Assembly: GCA_021234155.1 (NCBI GenBank)
Contig: JAJEKV010000134.1
Coordinates: 688,501-752,500 of the forward strand
From: Isoetes taiwanensis
Taxonomy: Eukaryota > Streptophyta > Lycopodiopsida > Isoetales > Isoetaceae
Direction of reading: 5' to 3'
Length of the DNA stretch: 64,000 bases
Shown here: in pieces, positions 48,424 to 60,800 of the stretch
Layout of the letters: every line of letters begins with the position of its first letter
How positions within the stretch are numbered: the stretch's first letter is position 1
Program-made: the position numbers and the translations under genes
Notes under the pieces: generated by a model
What the model was told of the DNA's origin: nothing
The model's input: only the letters and a program-made list of their open reading frames with translations
Database searches by the model: none

Positions 48424-49010
48424 CTTTTTTTTTTGAAGGCTAGATTTGTATTATTATAATAAATAATGGTACAAACACCTTATTGAGGATGGCTCAAAAG
48501 CCAGATACCTAAAGAGATAAGCACAAACAGCCATTAAGCTTGAAGGACGACTCTAAGGTAACACTCATGTACTATGATCAAGGCATCCTCAACCCCTTCC
48601 TCGTTATTGCAAGAAGATTTGGAGCCCTTGGATCTTCTAAAACACCATAGTCTCATGAATTAAGACATCAGAATTCCTTTCCTTCTGAGGCTCTGGGTTG
48701 AATTATATGTTGATGGTTCTGTTATGGATTGTTCCATCCAAAATGGCGAAAAGGACACCTCTTCTCTCATGGGCGAATTTGCCCTAAATTTTAAACAGCC
48801 GAAGCTTTCTTAAAGCAAGCTCCAAATAGATCCTCAACAACAGGGCATCCGAGCAAGGAGAAGACTGGCAATCTGTCATAGAGGCGCACAAATCACAGCG
48901 GTTGACATGAAAAAAAGGAAAGGTCTTGATGTTTGTTAACGGGCTCTCATTCAAAGGCAAACATGGCCGAAATTTGAAGGCACAAACCTTCAATTTATTT
49001 TGCCAGAGAT
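48424..49010 (-). pseudogene. LINE 3' end, minus strand
   Basis: A T-run at about 48,424-48,435 is the poly(A) tail of a minus-strand retroposon. Upstream in its sense, 48,993-48,784 encodes HVNRCDLCASMTDCQSSPC, resembling the terminal zinc region of plant LINE reverse transcriptases, and then FMRLWCFRRSKGSKSSC in another frame. It is decayed and 5'-truncated, and no target duplication was found. Confidence 0.5.
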
Positions 49011-49708
49011 GAAGGGAAGGGGCTCTAGATTTTAAAACTTACCAATGCTGGCCGTAATTGATTCGGATGGATTGTTATTTGCAAAGTTTATACGAGATCT
49101 TGAAGATAAATCACGCATGCTACTGGGGAGCTCGACAGTAGGCCCGACAGTTTTGTTCGATTCTTCTTTTTACTAGTGCTCAGGCAGGTGTGGGTCAATT
49201 TACACATTATGTCAAACAGACAAAAACTATTTTACACTGTGGCCTCAGCAAACTATTGATAATGACGCAAATGGCTTTTTGAAGCATGAATTTTAGCCTG
49301 TTTTAGAAACTGGGTTGTCTAAATCTAAGTCGAATGAGCTAGATTTCATTTTTGCAAGCAGAAAGAAAAAATAAGAAATAATTTTTCTATTGTTTCTAAA
49401 ATGTACAACTAAATTTGAAATCTATCCAGTAGGTTGCAAAACTTCCTTTCCCAAACCAAGGTCCTGACATTTTTTCAAGAAAGCCAAATGTCTCTTTTCA
49501 AAAGAAGCCAAAGCCAAATTTGAAGACAAGAAACAATTTAAATATTCAAAAAATGGACCCCACTGCATCCCTACTGGAAACTTAGACAGTGCAGGGATGA
49601 AATGCAAAGGACAAGGAATCAAAAGGCAAAGGAAAGCTACCAAAATAATGCACGAAACTTGGAATTGCAAGACAGTAAAGGGAATCAAATGCAAAGAAAA
49701 GCTACCGA
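49011..49708. other. Spacer before a gypsy LTR
   Basis: No gene. A short direct repeat (GGAATCAAAWGCAAAGRAAAG followed by CTACC) lies at 49,616-49,642 and 49,680-49,706. The five bases before the LTR are ACCGA, the expected left target copy. Confidence 0.45.
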
Positions 49709-51323
49709 TGTGACGCTCCCTGAATATATACGACCCCCGGCCGTATACATACGGGGACTTTCCCCTCCCATGGCGACCATCTCGCCATGAGCAGGGCCCT
49801 CCGTCTGTCCCGGGCCATCTATAGAGAGATGCCCGAGTGAAGGACATGGAGGTGTCATTCGGCCCACGCCTTCAATGGGACTCCTACGTCGCGGAAGCGT
49901 GAATACATGTTAGCACACAGCATAAATCATATATAAATAACCACCCCGAAGGGTGGAACATCCATCCAAATACCAACGGCAAAGAATATGCATCTAATCC
50001 TAAGGAAAGCACCCCAAACCCATGGTTCTACCCCTCGGACTCACAGCGTGAGGATAGGTCTGGCTCGGTCTCAAGAGATCAGCAGACGGAGGTATAACAT
50101 GGCGTTATCGGCATAGAACATCGGCTAGGGTTGTCCACTCCATCCGCCCCTCACGTGCACACTTTGCGGATGAGTCGAATCATGCTATGGCTTCGCTATA
50201 GCCTTCCCCGAGACAGCGGGCTCGAGGTATCACCCCCGCCGAGCCTACTCCGGGGTTCATGGCGCCCGGTCCGGATGAGGCGTGTCGGGGAAGCGTCCCC
50301 TTCGGGGATCCTGATGGTTCCATGGGTGGACTAGAGAATACGTGCGCATCAGCGACCCCGCATCCGTGCAGAGCTTACTCGCCCTAAATCTACTCAAAGT
50401 GCGGGATGCCCCATGCGGGTCACACCTCTACCCGAGGAGTGTCGGGACCCATACCGGCTTTGGATCGCCCTAGCTCCTTTGGCCGGCTGGTAAAACCCTA
50501 GTCCACCGTAGGAGTCTCGGGGAGCCTTTTATGTTCGTGCAAGACCCCACCCCCCCGCTTCACCTTTTGTGTCCCTTGTTTGGTGCTAAGCCAATCCATA
50601 GCATCTATGACCGGTGGTCTCTTGTACCTGTGCCGCAACTAATGGGATAATCTGAGGGCTCTATCTAGGAGCATACTACAATACATGGGCTCGGAGGTCT
50701 CTACCCCCGTAATTCCCCATTTCAAAGAGTAATACTATGCAAAGAACTATCAATCCATCATTTAAGAGCAAGTATCGAATCGAGAGATAAAGAGAACTCA
50801 CCTTTGCAATGAAGGGTTAGTTCCTACAATTAAAGCAATGAGAGAACACAGAGAAACAAGAAATACACACCACAAATGCCCAACAGGGCGCTACCCTCTG
50901 AGATAATACAGCTAAGCTACAGACTAACCGTCCGAATCGTGCTTGGGATGGCTCCATCTCGATTTCTTTGAAGGGTGCCCAGGCCGCTCCTCCTCCTCCC
51001 TCTCCAATTACTCCTAATTCGAATTGGGGCACAAAAGCCCTAATTTGGGTGTCCAAAATGGAAACCCTACCTTGCCCAATCGATTTGGGCGGTGGCAGCT
51101 TTCGGGTTGGCTAAGATTACTAATTTGGTATTTTAGGCCCTTTTAATATTAGATTAAGCCTTAAATTCGAATTAGGGTTTAAGGTTAGGTTTCCACCTTT
51201 ATAATTTAATTATTAACATAGCTAACCTTAGCTTATGAATAATTAATGTGCCATTAATTATTCATAGTGGCGATAATCACGTATTTATGCTTAAAAAGGC
51301 GTATAAATATGTGGAACGTCACA
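49709..51323 (-). repeat. Ty3/gypsy-type LTR, minus-sense
   Basis: A 1,615-bp LTR bounded by TGTGACG at 49,709 and CGTCACA at 51,323, the inverted short termini of an LTR. Immediately to the right, TTCTCCCCACC read on the minus strand is GGTGGGGAGAA, a polypurine tract. The element therefore runs on the minus strand and this is its 3' LTR. Related LTR sequence occurs at ~5.86-7.1 kb and ~19.55-21.0 kb. The matching 5' LTR is not in the window. Confidence 0.75.
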
Positions 51324-51562
51324 TTCTCCCCACCTTGAAAGTGATCTTTGTCCTCAAAGATCAAGATTACTCTTCTTTGTGGGCAATACATGGCATTACA
51401 TTGGGAGGAAGTCTCCCCTCCTTAAAGAGATAGCGTGAGATTATAGGTCACATAGACTTTGTCATGTTCAAAGTGATTAAGTTTGAAATGACTTGTAATG
51501 TGCAATTTATAACTCTGGGATATAGAAGGTAGAGGTATAGATTAGACCTGATCATTGCCTAG
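51324..51562 (-). pseudogene. End of a gypsy internal region
   Basis: Minus-strand sequence just upstream of the polypurine tract (51,324-51,334) ends a frame with KKSNLDL and a stop at about 51,350. This is the usual position of the polyprotein stop in plant gypsy elements. The rest of the polyprotein is not seen to the right, where the inverted-repeat arm begins. Confidence 0.45.
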
Positions 51563-52674
51563 GACCGTCGAGAAGTGAACAAATCAAGGTGTGTGGAAGT
51601 CTCACTATTTTTTGAGTATGGCTAATTTTGAATTCATTCTTTCTATACACACGTGTAGTTGATTATATATTATGGACATGTATAGACACAAGCAACTTCT
51701 ATTTGTTCTTATATTATAATCTGAGTTATTAAGCTCGCGAGTGTTTAGTAAAAAGTGACTCTAATGATATTAACCGTGTCTATGTATTATCTTCTTCCTT
51801 AAACTTTACAATCCATTTAATTACGACCATCGCTAATTTAATTTTTGTATCGTATTTTTGTTTTCCTATTTTGTTATAGTTTTGACAACTCATAAGGTCC
51901 TACCCTCGATTATTTGACATGCCCCTCACATTTAGACTTACCCTTTAATACAATTATATAAATCATTGTATCGACACTTTCAACCTATACTCTAATATGA
52001 ACTACTGGGCACATGTTCTTCATCAATTACTATTCATAACCTTCTAAGATAATCTAAGTCTCGTTATTCTCTCGTTTTTGTATAAGACATACATAATTAT
52101 CTCCTTTTGTTGTGTTTGATTATGTGTTTAAATAGCTCCTTTCAATTATCTTTAATGTTTCCATCACGCTCACTCTATTCTAGTCTATCTTAACCATAGG
52201 TTATATTCACGCGTCCGGTACACCTTTGAATTACTTATTCATATTCTTATTATTTCCGTAAATTTATGACACATACGAGGCAGATCTTATTTTTACGGTA
52301 CATCTCACCGGATACATTCGACGTGGCGGTACCGCCGTCGCTATCTCGGCGGTGCTATGGCCATGCAATCGTCATCACGAAGGCCGGTTGTGACTATGGT
52401 GTCCACGGCGGAAGCATCGAAAACCATCGTGGTGTGTCCCGAGCACATTGTATGGCGATGGATGAGCAGGTCCCTGGCTCTTATTTGAAGCAGAAGTGCT
52501 AAACATTGGGCATAGTGAGTGTTAAGGTATCCCTATATTGAATGGATACTCGAGAAAATTTGTATGACGATGTTTGGTATCTGATTGAAACACTGGACCT
52601 AATAATTACGAAGATTGATTTATTATGCGGCATATATATTGGCCTACACCATATATCCGAGGAAGAGGTGGTTT
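51563..52674. repeat. Long inverted repeat, left arm (1.1 kb)
   Basis: Inverse copy of 62,897-64,000 over the full length at high identity. For example, GGACATGTATAGACACAAGC here is read as its complement near 63,880. The inner end is sharp, at GAGGTGGTTTATG. The outer end is not resolved, because the right arm runs off the window while still matching. It has no coding capacity. Differences between arms often fall on CAG/CTG triplets. Confidence 0.92.
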
Positions 52675-53467
52675 ATGGAGTATCTTAACCTAAGGGGTTG
52701 ACCTAAAAGGGATGAATTTAAACTTATGGTACTTTAACCCCGTACATAAACTATAATTTTCCCATGGGATTATGCCATAGTTCCAAAGGTTTCTACCATA
52801 GTCCAAGGCCTTTTCTAAAGGTTCCTTCAGTTAATTTGCGTTTCGTCATGTTTTGTCACACCTAACCTATTTTTCTTAAATTAGCATGTCAACCTCAACT
52901 TTTGATCCCTTTGAATGTTGTCGTCTTTGGCTCCCTCATAATGAAGCGGAGGCACTAAAACCTCCTGGTCTTCTAATAGGAAACCCAATGTTTCAATCTT
53001 CGTTAGTAACCGCCATATGATTATCCAATTCCTTACTCAACAAGGTTGCAAATTAAACGGGAGTGTTGCAGCACTCCCGTTTCAAAGATTAAGAGAGGTT
53101 GAAAGTTTGAGGAGTAACAGGTTTTTTTTGGGCCTATTTTTGGGGTATTTTGTGGACACGACTTTGGTTTTTTGGAGTGAAGCACGTGGAAATAGCAAAA
53201 GTGAGACTTGAGTACAAAATTATTTGTAGGTGGATGTACAAAAAGCACAAATTTAGAAAAAATAACAATAATAATTTCTTTACTATTTTTGTGTTACATC
53301 AAAAATGGTAATCAATAATAAATATCAGTGGCTTAACCACAGCATAAGGTCTGTCAAAGATCTAAATTGTAGTCTTCTTCATTTTTTCTTACTGGCATGC
53401 GCTTGGTGCATTTGCTATCTTTTCACCTTTTTAAGTGACTTAGGCTTCTCGATTAATCGATGGTTGA
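52675..53467. other. Spacer between left arm and methyltransferase gene
   Basis: No gene recognised. A perfect hairpin lies at 53,055-53,082: AAACGGGAGTG, a six-base loop, then CACTCCCGTTT. Confidence 0.5.
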
Positions 53468-54785
53468 TTACGGTAAAAGGCAAAGAAGAGCTACTTCTTT
53501 CAGCTCTGCAAAAGTAGCTTCGTCATCCAAGGAGCTTGTGAAGGGAGGCTGTATTTCCGAAGATGTCATCTTAGCAAAATCAGAATTAGACTTTGCCCCC
53601 AACTCTTGATTCTCGTCTGGTAGAGTTGGTAAAGCAGAAAGCCTCATTTTGATGAAACTGACAGCCTCCTTATCAATATCAATGGCAACACGATTCTGAC
53701 CCCTTCTTAAGTGCGCAAGCAATAGTTGTACCAGAGCCAGAAAATGCGTCGAGCACCCAATCTCCTGGACGTGAGAACATGTCCAGAAGATGGTTAATCA
53801 ACTTCTGTGGCTTCTGATAGTGATTCACTATTCTTCCCTGTGCACTAGGGTCCTGCAGCTTACGCAAAACCCGCTGGAAACTCCAACCGTTCGAAAAGTT
53901 AAGCACGGCTAGCGTGTTGAAGTGTTCCATTATGCGTTTTCCGTCAAAACTCCATGCTTTTACGTGGAGATATTCGACCTTACTCAAGCGATCTAGGGCC
54001 TCCGCCATGGTAATTTATGTTTGTTTTGTACCTTAAGAACAAAAACATAAGAGAGGGTTTAAGTATGCAAGAATCGAAACGTATTCGAATAGAAACTCCT
54101 AACGTATTCCAGAATAGAAACGTTTTCCAGAATAATTGCTTACCAAACCATGTTTTCATAACCAGCTTGCGTAGGGGAACCAAAATGAGTCTTGAAATTG
54201 GCTTCCACAAGGCCGGCTGCATGCTCGAAAGTGAAATACAACCAACCTCCAATGTTTTGCCGTGGTAATCTTCTTTATGCCGTCGAGGAATGCATTAAAC
54301 TCAGAGTTCTTAAAAGGCTGGTCGTCGTAGCGGCTGTCTTTGAGCTTGAATCCGTAAGGAAGGTCAGCTACTACCAACGTAAAATCTTGGGGCTTTATTG
54401 TTTCGGACAGTTTGGTGCAGTCACCGTGTACTATACAGAACATGTTGTTTTGATCAAACATTGTAAAGCGTTCGTAGTCGGAGGGCTCATTGTCCAAAAC
54501 ACGCTTGTCCATAGCGTCCTCTCCTCACGCTATTTGTCGACAAGATGCATGAAGCCCTCCGGCAGGTCCTTATTTTTCTTTTTACTCTGCAAAACAATCG
54601 TCTTTGTAACACAAGAAACCCAAAAACAAGAAACTCTTAAACTTACCCAGCCTTCAAAATTAGGAGCGTATTGTACTATCCTTTTCGTCCGGGGTTGCGA
54701 TGGGGTAAAGTTCTTTACATCTGTCCCAATTTGTCAGCGTTAAGTTGTTCCATCAAGCATGTTTGACATGTGATGACATTTTTTA

Positions 54786-55219
54786 CTGTAAAAACAAAAC
54801 CACATTAGAAAAGCGTTAAATTAGGGCTTAAAACATGGAAAAGAAACATCTCGACAGGAAGTACGGTTTACTGGAACATGCATCTCAAAGTTTGTAAACA
54901 AAAGGTATTCGAGAATACGCTGTGGCCGAGGCATGCAAGCCAAAGTGTATTCCGGAATACACTTTGGTTGACCCTTCGAAGCTAAAGTGTATTCCGGAAT
55001 ACACTTTAACTAACAATCCAAGGCCAAAGTGTATTCCTAATACACTTTGGTTTTACTCCTTGAAGCTAAAGTGTATTCCGGAATACACTTTGGCTAACAC
55101 TCCGAGAAACCAAAGTGTATTCCGAATACACTTTGTTTTAAAAATTAAGGCGTAGTGTATTCGGAATACACTCGTCCAAACTAACAAAAGCGGGGAAAAG
55201 AATGTTTTGTAGTTCTTAC
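54786..55219 (-). other. Intron of the methyltransferase gene holding palindrome array 1
   Basis: On the minus strand a GTAAGA donor at 55,219 and a TTTTTACAG acceptor at 54,786 bound 434 bp. Coding-like sequence (EKMSKELHK) precedes it, and KELYPIATPDEKD follows in the next part. It carries six palindromes. Confidence 0.6.
54940..55173. repeat. Palindrome array 1 (core TATTCCGGAATA)
   Basis: Six near-perfect palindromes at 54,940-54,967, 54,983-55,008, 55,024-55,050, 55,067-55,092, 55,110-55,136 and 55,152-55,173. Each has AAAGTG on one side and CACTTT on the other around the core, and they are separated by ~15-20 bp of unrelated sequence. Confidence 0.93.
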
Positions 55220-56800
55220 TTGTGCAGCTCTTTGGACATTTTTTCAAGCGTGAATTCTTTGTCCACAACCTTCCTCGAAGCCTTTCGAGTATGTCGAGGT
55301 CTCAGAAAACTCGCATTTCTCTCCACCACGGTTATGGTCATTTCCTTTTTAGGGGCGTCGGAACCCTTTTTTCTTCTCGGCGACCTTTCCTTTACTTTTC
55401 ATTCACCACGCTCAAACATGCTAAATATTTTCGTTTTGCGGGTCCCATATCTCTTAGCGGTAACAAGCAATGTCGATGGGATGGTTGCGGGGGTATTCGA
55501 ATACAAAAGAAACTTACTCTGCGTCTCCTCTCGAGGCTAATTGAAACCAGTTGTCATGTGGTATGAGAGACGCCTTTTGTTAGCCTCGTCATATTTGAGG
55601 CAAAGACTCCACAAAGACTGCGCTTCCTTTTAGTTCTAGAGATTTTGCTGGTTTCTTCAATTCTTCTCCATATTTTTCTTTGAATATAATATACTCCCAT
55701 TGCATGAACCTGATTTTGTCCACGAAGCTCATTTTAAGCTTGTACTCGTTGTCGGCGTTATGCGTGTTGGCAACGATCTTATTTTCTTCATCTGTCGGGC
55801 CGCAGATAACAAATATGAGAGCACAGAAAGATATCTCGGGTTCTTTTTCTCCTTGTACAACTGCCTTCTTGCTTTAAAACTGTGGTTACCCCCTAGGACG
55901 TAGTGCATGTAAGTATCTGCATTTTCCCTGTCATAGTCCTTGGGGTCCATGCATTGGGATCTGTCAACAAGAACGACAATTGGAGCAACGTGGGCATTGG
56001 GATTGCTCCTTATTCTATCTTTCGGGTTTCTTAAGTGGTCGAAGATAGATTTTTGAACTGGAAGGGGCGCTCACCAGCTTCATTCTTTGGTGGCAACCTC
56101 ATGGATGTTACTGGCAAGTATATTACCCCTTGAACATACTTGTTAAGATTTATTTGTTCCATCCTCTCTGAGGTCTTGTCCACCTTCTTTTCTTTAATGG
56201 CCACCCCATGAGCCTTGCCCTTTCCCTTCTTCGTTTTTGGTTGTTCCTCCGCGATGTCAGCAACCACAAGCTCCTGTACCTTCCGCTTCTTTGGTTCTTT
56301 AGCAGCTATCGTTTGCCTTGGCCTGCTAAGTTTTTTTTTGCCGCAGGTGATTTCTTCCTCGTCTTGTTCCTCGGAACCTCTATCTGATGACCTCCCTGAA
56401 GAACTAGCAGAAGGTGGTGATTGTGACCTTTCTCCATCTGATTGCTCGGACTCACTGACAGGAAAGTCCTCGCTTGTCTTTGGAACAAACCTGCCTAATT
56501 AATGAACCACAGGCTTCGTTTTAGCGGTAGTGTGAAAAAATTTGTACTGATCTTGGTTGGTTGCTCGACAATTTTAAAGAATCACGATGTCCACAACAAT
56601 AAAGCCTTGGGAGGTCTTGAAGAAAAGCCTCCCCACACGACCTCCTTGTCCCAACCTCGGAGACATCTTTTATTGTCCCAAGGTTAACAAACTTCCGAGT
56701 CGGGCGTACGTGCCTTTTGTTACCAAGACTTTTACGGGCGATGCGAAACGCGTCGGTTGTCTTTGTATTTTCCATCTGCACCCCTGGTCACGAACCACTG

Positions 56801-57719
56801 CGTTTGAAAATTCTCGTAAATAGCGGGGGCGTCCGTGTCAGCGGTGTGCTTCTGAGGGTGTGGACGCTTAGGCTTGTGAGATTTTTTTGAAGCCTTCTTG
56901 CTTCCTTCTTCCCTGCCACTGAAACGTTGAAAACTACCTTGTGAAGACAGAAATTCAAACGAAAGTTGTATTCCAGAATAACATTTACTAAACTTGTGCC
57001 CAGAAGGCCAAGAAAAGACAGGAAAACAAGCTAAAATATTGTCACTCTAAGTCATTTTTTTGTGCCTTATTTGGACTCGAAAGTGTTATTTTTAACCTAA
57101 AAAGTGGTATGTTGCAGCTAAAAAGTGTGTTATCTTAGTGCAAAAAAGCAAGCGCTCTAAAAATTACAAGCACAATGTATTCTGGAATACACTTTGCTTA
57201 CTGGCCAAGTGCAAAGTGTATTCCGGAATACTTTTCGGCGAAGAGCAAAGTGTATTCGGCACTTTGCTCTTAAGCTTCGAAGGGCAAAGTGTATTCCGGA
57301 ATACACTTTGCACTTGGCCAGTAAGCAAAGTGTATTCCAGAATACACTTTGGTCTTTGCCAGATGGGCAAAGTGTATTCTGGAATACACTTTGGCCTACA
57401 GAAGCAAATCAGAGAACAAAAGAAAGACGTACTATGTACTTTTACATGCTTACTGTCCATTCTTTTCGCTATGTAAATCGGAATACTGACAAATGTATAT
57501 TGATCTAAGGCTTTCGGCTGGCGACTAAATCTCCGAAAAGCGGAATACATGGCCCCAGGCGCGAATTTTCCTTTTTAAAGGTAAGCCACTGTCAGTTGTC
57601 TTTTTCTATGTGATGCGGAATACGTCTTGTCCAAACACTCTGGATAAGTGTATTCTGGAATAGCATCTTTGCACACACACGGCAAATGCTACACACAAAA
57701 TACTATTCCAGAATAGCAT
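56801..57719. promoter_or_regulatory. Shared 5' region of the two divergent genes
   Basis: About 0.9 kb between the minus-strand methyltransferase gene and the plus-strand DUF7869-type gene. It contains palindrome array 2 at ~57,175-57,394 and single related palindromes near 56,965, 57,650 and 57,705. A regulatory or transposase-binding role is an inference from position. Confidence 0.45.
57175..57394. repeat. Palindrome array 2 (core TATTCCGGAATA)
   Basis: Six copies starting near 57,175, 57,208, 57,247, 57,285, 57,325 and 57,367, with AAAGTG/CACTTT arms like array 1. Cores vary as TCCGGA, TCTGGA and TCCAGA. One copy is shortened. Confidence 0.92.
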
Positions 57720-57810
57720 TTGTATTCTCGAATATCATTAGTCCAATCGACTTGTGAGTTAGTAACAAGCCCACAATTTTTGCGGTTGTTTGACATGGTT
57801 AACCGCTTAG

Positions 57811-60800
57811 GTGAACAAACTTCCACCACCATTTGTTTGCCCAAGTACCTCTACCGGATGGAACACAAGGCGGAGATGCTTCTTCAACACCTACCTCGAC
57901 AAGGTCTTTGTTGCTTCGAAGACACTCAGGAATCCGATAACTAGTAGGCCGCCACCACCTTTCCAAAATTTCTCTCCAAGTCCGGTGGGAAACCGCTGCC
58001 ACCACCTTTCCAACCCTCACACATTTGCCGTAGCAATCTTCCACCACCATTTGTACCATCCCCCGACACTACAATGGCTCGACCTCAGCAAATTTTTGAA
58101 CAGACTACCTCCGCCGTTTGTTGTTTCTCCATCTTCACTTACACATGCCAGGAATACAGACGCGTTAAGATCATGCGAGATTCTCCATCGTTTCTCCCAT
58201 CACGATTTCACTACAAATGAAGGCGACCTACCGGCATCTACTCCTCTTCACACAAACGTGGTGACACATGGGTTTGCAGAATTTCAGTCTGCTATAAGAG
58301 ATATGTTTGATCGAACTCCCTGTGAAGACGCTACAACAACTTTCGCTGGCACATCATATGCTGGCCCATCTCCTTCATTCAACACTTTGCACCTCCGCCT
58401 TTATCCGCATGCGACTTCCGTGGTTTGTTCTCCTCTACAAGCACACCACTAAGAGCGAGGAGGTCACCCCAGAGTAGAACTCTCTTGAGAAGATGAAGAC
58501 ACCAACGAAGTGCAACGAGATTACACGTTCTCTCTAGCCACCACCAAGAAATTCAAGGTGGATTATAGTTTGAGAGCATGCTCCTCTGTAAGAAGAAGAA
58601 ACCTTATGGACGAGCATAAAATGAGAAGACTTTTAAGAAGTAAATGCTGCTCATTGGGTTGTATCAACAAATTTAACATGTCTAAATTACGAGCAATTAG
58701 AGACAACTTCTGGTTCAATGACATTGGCTGACGGAATGCCTACTTGGCCTATCATGTAAGGCCGACCGCAACACCTTCTTGCACTACATTAACCGTCAAG
58801 AAGTTTGCGAAATGCTTTATGGTTGTCCACCGTTTAGGGTCCACCGAAATGTCTAGAATACACAAAAGATCGGACAAAAATCCAGCAATTGATGATCATT
58901 GTGGACCAAGAAGAGTTGTAACCATGCATGCCCTTCTTTATTTGTGTCATGGATGGAGAAATATTTTAGAGAAACATGTGAGAAGTCGCCTAATAGCAAC
59001 ATGTATCATTTAACGATAACATCACCAAAAAAGATGTTTTTAATGAGTACAAAGAGACTTGCACTCGCCTTGGCAGACATCTCTTACTCACACTTCACCG
59101 TGATGTGGAAAAGTGAATTCGGTTTAGTGAAAATTCGAGGAGACCACGAGAATGTCTGTTTTGCTCAAGGTGTCGTAATTAAAAAGTCAAAGAGAAACTG
59201 CAAAGACAGAGGTCGAAAGAAGTAAGCTCATGTTCTTCAATCTCTCACTTGTTTTAAAAAAAATGCTTTGACCTTATTTCTTCTACAGATATTGTGCAAC
59301 AAAACCTTGCCAGACATCGTGAACAACAAAGCGTGAGAGAAAGAAAGCTTGCCAAACACGTAAAAAAAAGCTCTTGAACGTCCAATTTGCAATATATGTC
59401 ATTGTGATTGATGGAATGGACCAAAAAACTACTCTACCACATTTCTTGAACATTCCTAAAGATGTGCCAGAGGAATGTTTTGTTAAGGTCCACCTTGTAG
59501 GAGCTATGGTCTTCAAAGGAAGTCTAAAGTGCAAAGTATTTTTGACGTATCCAAACTTGCATGGTGACCCGAACCTCACAATCACAATTCTTAACAAGGT
59601 CCTGTGCGAGCAAGAGCAATTACCGCCCGGTTTTTTATGCGCAACTTGACAATACTACAAGGGAGAACAAGAATCAAACACTCTTTAAATCTTCGTGCCA
59701 TGTTAGTGGAGCTAGGGATCTTTAGAAAAGTGAAGCTCGGTTTCTTACTTGTAGGACACACTCATGATCAGATTGACCAAATGTTCAGCCAGATTTTAAA
59801 AGCCTTAGAAGGAAGAAGGCTTTCTGTCTTCCTTCTTTAGTTCGAATTATTGAAGATTCTTACACTCCTACTCCATTAATTCGATCTTCTTAAAGAGACG
59901 CTGATTTCGAGAGAGTTTGTTTTCTCTGAGCGTTCGGGACAGAGAACAAAGCCGTGAACAAGTTGAATGATCTCACCTTTCAACATCATATCAAGTTCTA
60001 CTTGAAGGATGGCGAGTTTCTTCTGAGGGAAGAAGTATACTACAACTAAGGACCTGAGTCCACCGGAGGGATTACGCTTCCTTAAATATATTCCGGACAC
60101 TTCCTTCATAGAACGTCTTTGAGCAACTTCCTCTCAAAAATCCTAAGGAGTCCAAGCGGAAAAAAAGTACCTCGAGTCATCCTTAAAAGCCATTGAAAAT
60201 GGAATTTCCTCGAGCTTTAAGTACTTCTTAGAAGAAGATCGGATGTGGTGGAGTAATTTCTTTCTCGAACAGAAAATTGTTGTGAAAAATATAGCTCTAA
60301 GACAGTTGCAAGAACCATTTGGATGGCCTAACACCTTCCATCAACCCCAGCACCAAGCAGGTCCAAGCAATGCTACATTAGCACCTGCAGTAGAAGAAGA
60401 CGAGGATCGAGTCATGTACCTCGGACCAAGACGCAGGAATGAGCCTCAAGGTAATATCACAGAAATTACCAAGGGTATGCTAATTGCTCTTCCAAGCCCA
60501 GGAGGATGACAAAGGTCGACCTTTCTGGATAGCAAAAGTGCTTGACACAGTCAAGGAGGAAGGCTTAGTCACTAAACTCAAGATTCATTGGCTTGCAACA
60601 CGCTCAGAAAATGCTTTTGAAGGTAGATATGAGTTAGAAATGAGAAGCCAAGGAAAAGGGAGAAAGTCCAAGAAGGTGGGTTGTAGGGATGAGCTGATCC
60701 TTAATGACGTGACTATATTGTGCTATGATTTTAAATTGAAATCTGACAATCGTCTACGCCAGAGGACTATCAATTTGCTTAAAAAAGCTTGTAATTACGA

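Larger units (their letters stand above)
53468..56800 (-). pseudogene. ParB-like domain plus N6/N4 DNA methyltransferase gene, decayed
   Basis: A minus-strand, intron-containing gene. N-terminal part (~56,780-56,300): MENTKTTDAF and a Ser/Glu-rich then Lys-rich linker. ParB/Srx-like segment (~56,170-55,590): GVIYLPVTSMRLPPKNEAG, then HVAPIVVLVDRS, MHYVLGGNHSFKARRQLYKE and IVANTHNADNEYKLKMSFVD. Methyltransferase (54,512-53,468): HGDCTKLSE, then VVADLPYGF (catalytic motif IV, DLPY for DPPY), then WVLDAFSGSGTTIACALKK (SAM-binding motif I) and NRVAIDIDKEAV. Motif IV preceding motif I is the beta-class order. Plausible introns: 54,786-55,219 and 54,587-54,646. Frame breaks occur in the ParB-like part, after VVFHF and after ALKKG. 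ParB-like plus methyltransferase is common in phage and bacterial proteins. The transferase identity is firm, the ParB-like identity moderate. Confidence 0.8.

Noticed and set aside
49422-49847. 141-codon minus-strand open frame across the LTR start
   Set aside because: Crosses an LTR boundary and resembles no family.
52266-52502. 78-codon open frame in the left arm, with a partly similar frame at 63,303-63,121 in the right arm
   Set aside because: The similarity only reflects the arms being inverse copies; composition is not protein-like and frames shift at many sites.
57811-58452. 213-codon Pro/His-rich open frame as an independent protein
   Set aside because: Built on repeated CCACCACC-type DNA; treated as the low-complexity start of the DUF7869-type gene, not a separate gene.
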